Positions 1-7,129 of a DNA stretch of 64,000 nucleotides are shown piece after piece. Position 1 is the stretch's first letter; each line of letters starts with the position of its first letter. A model generated the notes under the pieces. The model made no database searches, was not told where the DNA came from, and was given only the letters and a program-made list of their open reading frames with translations. This DNA is from Canicola haemoglobinophilus (GTDB lineage: Bacteria > Pseudomonadota > Gammaproteobacteria > Enterobacterales > Pasteurellaceae): the NCBI RefSeq assembly GCF_002015075.1, contig NZ_MUXZ01000011.1, positions 1 to 64,000 on the forward strand, written 5' to 3'. The translations under genes and the position numbers were made by a program.

Positions 1-48
1 TTTTGGGGTGCAGATCACATTAAAGGGGCTTGGCTTTATTTGTATAGT

Positions 49-711
49 TTATTCATCTCTACTGAAAATGCCTAATAAATTTAATAAACTAACAAATATA
101 TTATATAAAGAAATATATAGGCTTACGGTTGCTCGGATGTAGTTTGTTTCACCACCATTAATAATATTACTCGTCTCATATAAAATTCCCATAGTGGAAA
201 ACACTATAAATAAAGAGCTGAAAACAACATGGAAACCATTCATATTAAAGAAGAAACTAGCGATCATTCCAACCAAAAGTACAATAAATAGCGCAAGCAT
301 CATACCTGATAAAAATGACATATCTTTTTTAGTTGTGAGAACATAAGCGGAACAACTGAAAAAAACAGCCGCAGTTCCAGCGAGTGCAAGAACAACCAAA
401 TCACCTAATCCCGCACCTACATAATAGTTTAAAATAGGTCCTAACGAATAACCTAGTAATCCGGTTAATGCAAATGTTGATAAAAGCCCCCATGCACTAT
501 TTGCTAGCATATTATTTAAGAATAACAAGCCATAAAATGCGATTAACATAACGCCAACATGAAGTGGAGGAAGAGCTAATTGCATTACAATAAAAGCCAC
601 TAGAGCGGAAAAGGCCAATGTCAATGCGAGTAGAAAGTATGTATTACGTAGCACCTTATTTGTTGATAATACCGATTCTTCTCTACTGTCAATAATAATT
701 CGAGATTGCAT
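49..711 (-). CDS. yccA: YccA/BI-1 family inner-membrane protein
   Basis: 220-residue protein with seven hydrophobic segments and the family signatures LSTNKVLRNTYFLLALTLAF near the N-terminus and ETSNIINGGETNYIRATVSL near the C-terminus. It closely resembles E. coli YccA from memory. YccA is a substrate and modulator of the membrane protease FtsH and belongs to the Bax-inhibitor-1 family. The soluble N-terminus (about 25 residues) is where FtsH would engage. The start ATG at 711 has GGAG just upstream. It is monocistronic and diverges from the tRNA-Ser gene. Confidence 0.92.
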   Translation of the reverse strand: MQSRIIIDSREESVLSTNKVLRNTYFLLALTLAFSALVAFIVMQLALPPLHVGVMLIAFYGLLFLNNMLANSAWGLLSTFALTGLLGYSLGPILNYYVGAGLGDLVVLALAGTAAVFFSCSAYVLTTKKDMSFLSGMMLALFIVLLVGMIASFFFNMNGFHVVFSSLFIVFSTMGILYETSNIINGGETNYIRATVSLYISLYNIFVSLLNLLGIFSRDE

Positions 712-922
712 AAACGCTCCTATATGATGTAAATAACAATGTAAAAATAAAAAAATAAATTAATGCCTAGTCAGCGCAATGTCAACTATTAATATAGTTG
801 ATTTATTATGAGATATTTTGCAATATGTCGTTGCATGACTAAATAATAGACTTTTAAACAATTTGTCTCATTTTTTAATTTACTTATATTTTTTTCTGTA
901 TTATATTGTGCGCCGTCAAGAC

Positions 923-1012
923 GGAGGAATGGTCGAGTGGTTGAAGGCACCGGTCTTGAAAACCGGCGAGGGTTTACGCCCTCCGTGAGTTCGAATCTCA
1001 CTTCCTCCGCCA
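923..1012 (+). tRNA. tRNA-Ser (anticodon UGA)
   Basis: 90-nt class II tRNA. The acceptor stem GGAGGAA pairs with TTCCTCC, the discriminator is G, and the CCA end is encoded at 1010-1012. The anticodon stem CCGGT/ACCGG encloses CTTGAAA, giving anticodon TGA. The long variable arm is typical of serine tRNAs. A GC-rich discriminator (GTGCGCCG) precedes it, as in stable-RNA promoters. Confidence 0.97.
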
Positions 1013-1021
1013 GTATTCTGT

Positions 1022-1058
1022 AAAAAGCCATAAGTAAATAAATTGCTTGTGGCTTTTT
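1022..1058 (+). terminator. Rho-independent terminator of tRNA-Ser
   Basis: Stem AAAAGCCATAAG / CTTGTGGCTTTT with one wobble pair, ending in a T-run, 10 nt after the tRNA 3' end. Confidence 0.75.
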
Positions 1059-1148
1059 CAATTCTTAGGTTTCTGCTATCCCTGAGTATCTAAAATTTAC
1101 ATTTTAGTTCTCTTGTGTTATTTAAAACTGAAACACTGTAAGTGTTTA

Positions 1149-1883
1149 TTACATATATTTCTCTTTCCAATATCCAATCCATTCTTTTAATAATTGTGTG
1201 TTTGTATTGAGTGATATTGCTTGTGGAATAAAGTACATCAAATCAAGTTTGTAGTAACTTGGAGTTGGGCCACTACCAACATTTGCGGGCAATACATTAA
1301 ACCCTTGCTTTTCAAAAGTGAGTTTTGCTCTTTGCATATGCCATTCATTAGTGACTAAAATAATTGTGCTGACATTTTCTTTTTCCAAAAGTTTCTTTGA
1401 AAAATAGGCATTTAGAGATGTATTAGTCGCCTGTTCCTCTAACCATTTTACCGGTGTATTAAAGTTTTGCATAACTTTTGCTTCAGAATTTCCATTTATG
1501 TCACTTCCTGTGAGCAAAATAGGAAGTTGAGTTTGTTTATGTAGGAATGCTGCATAGCGCAAACGTTCGAGCGGAATGGGGGGAATACTTAATGAGCTTG
1601 GTGCAGAGAGTTCATTGCTATGACGCAAACCACCACCTAACACAACAATTGCTTGTGCTTGTTTATATTCGTTTAGAGAATAATTTTGATTAATTAGCAG
1701 GCTATCGTGTAGTTTTGTCACGGTGTAAGGAATACTAAAAATATATAAGCTAAATATTGCCAAAAGACCGCAAAAGCGTGCGCTTTTTTTTAAGTGGAGT
1801 TTAGAAAGAAATAAGGAAAGAAACCATAAAATAAGAGAGTTAAAGGGCGGTAAAATTATGGAAATAAGTAGCTTAGTTAACAT
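1149..1883 (-). CDS. DUF218 (ElyC/YdcF/SanA family) membrane protein
   Basis: 244 residues. The reading frame stays open upstream through both tRNA-Gly genes, but the biological start is taken as ATG 1883 (MLTKLLISIILPP), because upstream codons would only translate tRNA sequence. Two N-terminal transmembrane segments (about residues 5-30 and 38-58) are followed by a DUF218 domain with the motif AIVVLGGGLRHSNE, then LLTGSD and VTNEWHMQRA. The family includes E. coli ElyC, an envelope-biogenesis factor. The exact biochemical role is unknown. Confidence 0.82.
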   Translation of the reverse strand: MLTKLLISIILPPFNSLILWFLSLFLSKLHLKKSARFCGLLAIFSLYIFSIPYTVTKLHDSLLINQNYSLNEYKQAQAIVVLGGGLRHSNELSAPSSLSIPPIPLERLRYAAFLHKQTQLPILLTGSDINGNSEAKVMQNFNTPVKWLEEQATNTSLNAYFSKKLLEKENVSTIILVTNEWHMQRAKLTFEKQGFNVLPANVGSGPTPSYYKLDLMYFIPQAISLNTNTQLLKEWIGYWKEKYM

Positions 1884-1981
1884 ATTCAATATTTCATTGT
1901 AAAAGTCGAGATGGCTAATATTAGTTCGGTTACTTTTATTTGTAAATATAGGGATAGAGTAGATAATTTTAGATGTTAAAC

Positions 1982-2057
1982 TGGAGCGGGAAACGAGGCT
2001 CGAACTCGCGACCCCAACCTTGGCAAGGTTGTGCTCTACCAACTGAGCTATTCCCGC
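1982..2057 (-). tRNA. tRNA-Gly (anticodon GCC), copy 1
   Basis: 76 nt on the minus strand. The 5' end GCGGGAATAGCTCAGTTGGT, anticodon GCC in CTTGCCAAG, and encoded CCA (TGG at 1982-1984 on the plus strand) are all clear. It is 15 nt from a second copy that differs by a single base. Confidence 0.97.
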
Positions 2058-2072
2058 ATATATAGAAAAGAT

Positions 2073-2148
2073 TGGAGCGGGAAACGAGGCTCGAACTCGC
2101 AACCCCAACCTTGGCAAGGTTGTGCTCTACCAACTGAGCTATTCCCGC
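2073..2148 (-). tRNA. tRNA-Gly (anticodon GCC), copy 2
   Basis: Tandem duplicate of the neighbouring tRNA-Gly. It is identical except for one base at the variable loop/T-stem junction (GGGGTTGCGAGT here, GGGGTCGCGAGT in the other copy). Encoded CCA is at 2073-2075. The pair is probably one transcript reading leftward. Confidence 0.97.
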
Positions 2149-2259
2149 TTAATTTGTCCCTCCTCGCTGAGGAACGGGCTGTATTATACAAATATTTTAT
2201 TAAGGTGCAAGTTTAAAATTTGAAAAAAATTAAACTTGCTTAGTTATCATTCAAATTGT

Positions 2260-2814
2260 CTATTTATCGTCTAAGTTGATAAATGTTTTTCTATAATGTG
2301 CTAATTCTGCAATTGATTCACGAATATCATCTAGCGCTAGATGCGTATTCTTTTTTTCAAAGCTCTTTAGAATTTCAGGTTTCCATCTTGAAGCCAGTTC
2401 TTTTAGTGTGCTTACATCTAAATGACGATAATGAAAATATTCGGCTAGTTCGGGCATGTATTTATATAAAAAACGCTTATCTTGAGCGACACTATTTCCA
2501 CAAATCGGAGATGTGCCTTTAGGCACCCACTTTTTGAGAAAATCTAGGGTTTGCAATTCGGCTGCACGCTCCGTTAATTTACTATTTTTTACTCGTTCAA
2601 CTAAGCCATTGGCTGTATGTGTTTTTACACACCATTCGCTCATTTTACCGAGTAATTCCTCTGATTGATGAACGGTCAAAACAGGACCTTCCGCCAATAT
2701 GTTGAGATCTTTGTCTGTGACAATTGTGGCAATCTCAATAATTCGTTCTTTTTCAGGATCTAAGCCCGTCATTTCTAAATCTATCCAAATAAGATTTTGT
2801 TTATCTAATTGCAT
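2260..2814 (-). CDS. orn: Oligoribonuclease
   Basis: 184 residues, the usual Orn length. It is a DEDDh 3'-5' exoribonuclease that degrades 2-5 nt RNAs and nanoRNA to mononucleotides in the cytoplasm. Exo I is IDLEMTGLDPEKERIIEIA (D12, E14). Exo II/III residues lie in LDVSTLKELASRW and HLALDDIRESI. It is divergent from rsgA with a 69-nt gap, the arrangement conserved in gammaproteobacteria. Confidence 0.96.
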   Translation of the reverse strand: MQLDKQNLIWIDLEMTGLDPEKERIIEIATIVTDKDLNILAEGPVLTVHQSEELLGKMSEWCVKTHTANGLVERVKNSKLTERAAELQTLDFLKKWVPKGTSPICGNSVAQDKRFLYKYMPELAEYFHYRHLDVSTLKELASRWKPEILKSFEKKNTHLALDDIRESIAELAHYRKTFINLDDK

Positions 2815-2883
2815 AATAAAGGTATCCTATACAAAATTTTTTGTATTCTATCTGAAAAACGACCGCACTTTAAGGACTTCTCT

Positions 2884-3936
2884 TTGAGTAAACGTAAATT
2901 AACCCAAAATCAACAACGCCGAATTCAATCTAATAATGCGAAGACATTACATCGTCATCAACGCCGTAGTAAATCTGATATTGATTGGCAAGAAGATATG
3001 CTTGGGAATTCGCAAGATGGGATTGTTGTGACAAGATACGCTGCCCACGCAGATGTCGAAAATGAGCAAGGCGAAATTATTCGCTGTAATTTACGCCGCA
3101 CTTTAAAAAGTGTTGTGGTTGGAGATCATGTTGTTTGGCGTAAAGGAAAAGCGCAATTACAAGGTGTGAGCGGCGTTATTGAAGCCGTTCAACCTCGTCA
3201 GAACGAAATTGCACGACCTGATTATTATAATGGATTAAAACCAATTGCTGCGAATATTGATCGAATTATTATTGTTTTAGCTGTACTACCAAGTTTATCT
3301 CTTAATATTATTGACCGTTATTTAGTTGTTTGTGAGAGCTCAAATATTCCGGCAATTATTGTTGTAAATAAAGCTGATTTATTAACGCTGGAAGATAGGG
3401 AAGAAGTTGAACAACAGCTCGAAATTTATCAGAAAATTGGCTATGAAACTTTACTGATTTCTGCAAAGAGCGGTGAAAATATGGAAAAATTTACCGCACT
3501 TTTATCTCAAGGAACCTCCATTTTTGTTGGGCAATCAGGGGTTGGAAAATCAAGTTTAATTAATCATATTTTGCCAGAAGTACAAGCTCAAACTGGCGAT
3601 GTCAGCCAAGTTTCTGGTTTAGGTCAGCATACTACAACATCTTCTCGTTTATACCACTTACCACAAGGCGGAAATTTGATTGACTCCCCAGGTATTCGGG
3701 AGTTTGGTTTGTGGCATTTGGAGCAAGATCAAATTACAAAAGGTTATCGAGAGTTTCAATATTTTTTAGGCACTTGCAAGTTCCGAGATTGTAAACATTT
3801 GCATGATCCAGGTTGTGCTATACAGCTTGCTGTTGAAGAGGGAAAAATTCATCCGCTACGTTTTGAAAATTACCATAGATTAATAGCAAGTTTAGCGGAA
3901 ACTAAGTCTAAAAGGCATTTTATATCGGAGCCTTAG
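2884..3936 (+). CDS. rsgA: Ribosome small-subunit-dependent GTPase A
   Basis: 350 residues from a TTG start at 2884 (xSKRKLTQNQQRR). I chose this start over an in-frame ATG at 2809 because the N-terminus and total length then match E. coli RsgA (350 aa) and AAGGA lies about 8 nt upstream. The domains are an OB fold (about 60-120), a circularly permuted GTPase with G4 NKAD before P-loop GQSGVGKSSLIN and G3 DSPG, then a C-terminal zinc-binding region (CKFRDCKHLHDPGC). It matures the 30S subunit. Confidence 0.94.
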   Translation: MSKRKLTQNQQRRIQSNNAKTLHRHQRRSKSDIDWQEDMLGNSQDGIVVTRYAAHADVENEQGEIIRCNLRRTLKSVVVGDHVVWRKGKAQLQGVSGVIEAVQPRQNEIARPDYYNGLKPIAANIDRIIIVLAVLPSLSLNIIDRYLVVCESSNIPAIIVVNKADLLTLEDREEVEQQLEIYQKIGYETLLISAKSGENMEKFTALLSQGTSIFVGQSGVGKSSLINHILPEVQAQTGDVSQVSGLGQHTTTSSRLYHLPQGGNLIDSPGIREFGLWHLEQDQITKGYREFQYFLGTCKFRDCKHLHDPGCAIQLAVEEGKIHPLRFENYHRLIASLAETKSKRHFISEP

Positions 3937-3988
3937 GTTAATGAAAGGTTAATTTTTGCATGTTTAATAAACAGTTTGGTGCTTTTTT

Positions 3989-4037
3989 TGTGATGTAGTT
4001 CAAATTTTAATGTGATTTACCTTGATTATTCTAGTTT
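3989..4037 (+). promoter_or_regulatory. Putative CRP-site-containing pts promoter region
   Basis: TGTGATGTAGTTCAAA (3989-4004) matches the CRP consensus well in its left half, and a second TGTGATTTACCTTGAT-like half-site follows about 20 nt later. The 233-nt gap upstream of ptsH is very AT-rich. In enterics the pts operon is cAMP-CRP activated, so regulation here is an inference from the site and the gene. Confidence 0.35.
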
Positions 4038-4169
4038 GAACCTTGATACTATGCGCTGGATTTATTTTTTTATTTAAAATAAATATAAATTTAAACTAGC
4101 AAGTTTGTTTCTGAAACTGTTAGATTTGTTTACATACATATAGAATAACTTAAACAAGAGGATACAATT

Positions 4170-4427
4170 ATGTACTCAAAAGATGTTGAAATTATTGCGC
4201 CAAACGGCTTACACACTCGTCCAGCTGCACAATTCGTGAAAGAAGCAAAAGCCTTTGTTTCCGAAATCACAGTTACTTCTGCTGGTAAAAGTGCGAGTGC
4301 AAAAAGTTTATTTAAATTACAAACTTTAGGTTTAACTCAAGGTACTGTAATCACTATTTCTGCTGAAGGCGAAGATGAGCAAAAAGCAGTTGAACATCTA
4401 GTTGCATTAATTCCTACTTTAGAATAA
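4170..4427 (+). CDS. ptsH: Phosphocarrier protein HPr
   Basis: 85 residues. HPr takes phosphate from Enzyme I at His15 (NGLHTRPAAQF) and passes it to EIIA proteins. Ser46 lies in SAKSLFKLQTLGL, the segment that is the kinase site in Firmicutes HPr. AGAGGA precedes the ATG. It is the first gene of ptsH-ptsI-crr. A hairpin at 4442-4491 lies between it and ptsI. Confidence 0.98.
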   Translation: MYSKDVEIIAPNGLHTRPAAQFVKEAKAFVSEITVTSAGKSASAKSLFKLQTLGLTQGTVITISAEGEDEQKAVEHLVALIPTLE

Positions 4428-4441
4428 GCAAATATATTTAT

Positions 4442-4491
4442 TAGCCATAACTTAACGCCATTTTTATAAATGGCAAAGTTTATGGCTATTA
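4442..4491 (+). promoter_or_regulatory. Intercistronic hairpin between ptsH and ptsI
   Basis: Nested inverted repeat: outer arms TAGCCATAACTT / AGTTTATGGCTA, inner stem GCCATTT / AAATGGC. It is not followed by a strong T-run. It probably stabilises or partially terminates the ptsH message, giving excess HPr over Enzyme I. The role is inferred. Confidence 0.5.
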
Positions 4492-4537
4492 TTCTATTTA
4501 GCATATTGTAATTTAAAAATTATTTCGGAAGGTTAAT

Positions 4538-6265
4538 ATGATTTCAGGTATTCCAGCATCACCAGGTATTGTATTTGGTAAGGCGTTAGTGCTTAAAGAA
4601 GAACAAATTGTTCTTGATATGCAAAAAATTAAAGATGAGCAAGTTGAAACTGAGATTGCTCGTTTTTATGAAGGTCGCACTGCTGCTATTGAGCAACTCA
4701 TTGCAATTAAAGATCGCGCTTTAGCTTCTTTAGGCGAAGAAAAGGCTGCAATTTTTGAAGGGCATTTAATGATCCTTGAAGATGAAGAATTAGAAGAAGA
4801 AATCTTGGATTATTTACGTTCAAATAAAGTTAATGCAGGTGTTGCAGCAAGTAAGATTATTGATCAACAAGTGGCAATGTTATCTGAAATTGATGATGAA
4901 TATCTCAAAGAGCGTGCTGGCGATATTCGTGATATTGGTAATCGCTTGATCAAAAATATTTTGGGTATGAATATTGTTGATTTAGGAGATATTAATGAGG
5001 AAGTTATTTTAGTTGCTTATGATTTAACTCCTTCTGAAACAGCGCAATTAAATTTAGATAAAGTATTAGGTTTTATTACTGACATTGGTGGTAGAACATC
5101 ACATACTTCTATTATGGCACGCTCACTTGAATTACCGGCTATCGTAGGTACTAACGATGTTACTTCAAAGGTAAATACTGGCGATTATCTCATTTTGGAT
5201 GCAGTGAATAATGCAGTTTATGTAAATCCTACACATGACGAAATTGAGCGTTTAAAAGCTTTAGAAAGACAATTAGCAGAAGAAAAAGCTGAATTGGCAA
5301 AATTAAAAGATTTGCCGGCATTGACTTTAGATGGGTATCAAGTTGATGTGGTTGCGAATATTGGTACTATTCGTGATTGTGAAGGGGCTGATCGTAATGG
5401 AGCTGAAGGTGTTGGTTTATATCGCACGGAATTCTTATTTATGGATCGTGATCAGTTGCCAACAGAAGAAGAACAATTTATTGCTTATAAAGAAGTTGTT
5501 GAAGCCATGAATGGTCGTCTAGTTGTTCTACGTACAATGGATATTGGTGGTGATAAAGATTTGCCATATTTGGATTTACCAAAAGAAATGAATCCTTTCT
5601 TAGGTTGGCGTGCAATCCGTATTGCGATGGACCGTCGTGAAATCTTACATGCGCAATTACGTGCGGTATTAAGAGCTTCAGCATTTGGTAAATTAGCTGT
5701 AATGTTCCCAATGATTATTTCTGTTGAAGAAATTCGTGAATTAAAATCTGTGATTGAAAGCTTGAAACAGGAGTTACGTGATGAAGGTAAAGCTTTCGAT
5801 GAAAATATTCAAATTGGGGTAATGGTTGAAACACCTGCAGCTGCGGTTAATGCGAAATTCTTAGCAAAAGAAGTCGATTTCTTTAGTATTGGGACGAATG
5901 ACTTGACACAATATACTTTAGCAGTTGATCGTGGTAATGAGCTTATTTCACATTTATATAACCCGATGACACCAGCTGTATTAAACTTAATCAAACAAGT
6001 AATAGATGCATCTCATGCTGAAGGTAAGTGGACTGGAATGTGTGGTGAATTAGCGGGCGATGAAAATGCTACTGTATTGTTACTAGGTATGGGATTAGAT
6101 GAGTTTAGTATGAGTGCAATTTCTGTGCCGCGTATTAAAAAATTAATTCGCAACGTTAATTACCAAGATGCTAAATTACTTGCAGAGCAAGCATTACAGC
6201 AGCCAACAGCAGCTGGTATTGCGAATTTAGTCGCTGATTTTTTAGCAGAAAAAGCACTTAATTAA
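4538..6265 (+). CDS. ptsI: PTS Enzyme I (phosphoenolpyruvate-protein phosphotransferase)
   Basis: 575 residues, full length. It transfers phosphate from PEP to HPr. The N-terminal HPr-binding domain is followed by the swivelling phosphohistidine domain with GGRTSHTSIMARSLELPAIV, in which the catalytic His is residue 189. The C-terminal PEP-binding barrel has GVGLYRTEFLFMDRDQLPTE and GTNDLTQYTLAVDRGN. The start has GGAAGG upstream. It is the second gene of the pts operon. Confidence 0.98.
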   Translation: MISGIPASPGIVFGKALVLKEEQIVLDMQKIKDEQVETEIARFYEGRTAAIEQLIAIKDRALASLGEEKAAIFEGHLMILEDEELEEEILDYLRSNKVNAGVAASKIIDQQVAMLSEIDDEYLKERAGDIRDIGNRLIKNILGMNIVDLGDINEEVILVAYDLTPSETAQLNLDKVLGFITDIGGRTSHTSIMARSLELPAIVGTNDVTSKVNTGDYLILDAVNNAVYVNPTHDEIERLKALERQLAEEKAELAKLKDLPALTLDGYQVDVVANIGTIRDCEGADRNGAEGVGLYRTEFLFMDRDQLPTEEEQFIAYKEVVEAMNGRLVVLRTMDIGGDKDLPYLDLPKEMNPFLGWRAIRIAMDRREILHAQLRAVLRASAFGKLAVMFPMIISVEEIRELKSVIESLKQELRDEGKAFDENIQIGVMVETPAAAVNAKFLAKEVDFFSIGTNDLTQYTLAVDRGNELISHLYNPMTPAVLNLIKQVIDASHAEGKWTGMCGELAGDENATVLLLGMGLDEFSMSAISVPRIKKLIRNVNYQDAKLLAEQALQQPTAAGIANLVADFLAEKALN

Positions 6266-6325
6266 TACCATTTGGCAAAAAATTACGCTAGAATAGCGCA
6301 ATTATTCACTAGTAGGAGAATTTAA

Positions 6326-6826
6326 ATGGGATTTTTTGATAAATTATTTGGTTCAAAGGAAAGCAAATCTGTTGATGTTGAAATTTATGCGCCTATCTCA
6401 GGAACAATTGTTAACATTGAAGATGTGCCAGATGTTGTTTTCTCTGAGAAAATTGTAGGCGATGGTATTGCTATCCGCCCTACTGGTAATAAGATTGTTG
6501 CTCCTGTAGATGGTGTCATTGGTAAAATATTTGAAACCAATCATGCTTTCTCAATGGAGTCCAAAGATGGAGTTGAATTATTCGTCCACTTTGGTATTGA
6601 TACAGTAGAACTAAAAGGCGAAGGCTTTACTCGTATTGCACAAGAAGGTCAACAAGTAAAACGTGGTGAAACTATCATTGAGTTTGATTTAGCATTATTA
6701 GAGGCAAAAGCAAAATCTGTATTAACGCCAACAGTTATTTCAAATATGGATGAAATTAGTGGAATGGAGAAGAAATCTGGTGAGGTTGTTGCTGGTGACT
6801 CTGTTGTTCTAGTGTTAAAAAAATAA
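6326..6826 (+). CDS. crr: PTS glucose-type EIIA component
   Basis: 166 residues. EIIA-Glc accepts phosphate from HPr and, in enterics, controls adenylate cyclase and inducer exclusion. The phosphoacceptor is His88 in LFVHFGIDTVELKGEGF, with the partner His73 in NHAFS. These correspond to E. coli H90 and H75. AGTAGGAG ends a few bases before the ATG. It is the last gene of the pts operon and is followed by a strong terminator. In Haemophilus the main PTS sugar is fructose, so the role may be largely regulatory (inference). Confidence 0.97.
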   Translation: MGFFDKLFGSKESKSVDVEIYAPISGTIVNIEDVPDVVFSEKIVGDGIAIRPTGNKIVAPVDGVIGKIFETNHAFSMESKDGVELFVHFGIDTVELKGEGFTRIAQEGQQVKRGETIIEFDLALLEAKAKSVLTPTVISNMDEISGMEKKSGEVVAGDSVVLVLKK

Positions 6827-6842
6827 TAAGAGAGATTATTTT

Positions 6843-6875
6843 AAAACGGATTAGTTAATAACTAATCCGTTTTTT
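6843..6875 (+). terminator. Terminator of ptsHI-crr
   Basis: AAAACGGATTAGTTA / TAACTAATCCGTTTT stem with a short loop and T-run, 17 nt after crr. Confidence 0.9.
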
Positions 6876-6978
6876 ACATCAATAAACTTTTTATTAAGTA
6901 AGAATTCTGAGGCTTTTTCTTACTTTCATATAAAAATTACTATCTTTATTTCAAAAAATCTAATAACATTTACAGAAT

Positions 6979-7008
6979 TTGTTAATAATTTGTAACGCAA
7001 ACTATATT
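6979..7008 (+). promoter_or_regulatory. Candidate aceE promoter in the 303-nt crr-aceE gap
   Basis: TTGTTA (6979-6984), an 18-nt spacer and TATATT (7003-7008) lie about 120 nt before aceE. The rest of the gap (6876-7129) is AT-rich with no ORF. I see no convincing regulator site. Confidence 0.4.
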
Positions 7009-7129
7009 TTGTGATTAGTTTCGTTGTGAGTTTTGCCAAAATTATCAGAATTTTAGTTATCAATCCGTTGTTTAGTTTATTACTATAAATTAAACGTACC
7101 TTTTAACTTAACACAATAAGGAAAAGACT

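Noticed and set aside
789..1061. 90-codon minus-strand open frame
   Set aside because: It runs through the tRNA-Ser gene in antisense and has no ribosome-binding site. It is a tRNA shadow.
1884..2117. N-terminal extension of the DUF218 protein
   Set aside because: The extra codons translate the two tRNA-Gly genes. The true start is at 1883.
2809..2883. Upstream in-frame ATG for rsgA
   Set aside because: It lies within the divergent orn start region, gives an N-terminus unlike RsgA, and the TTG at 2884 has the right spacing and length.
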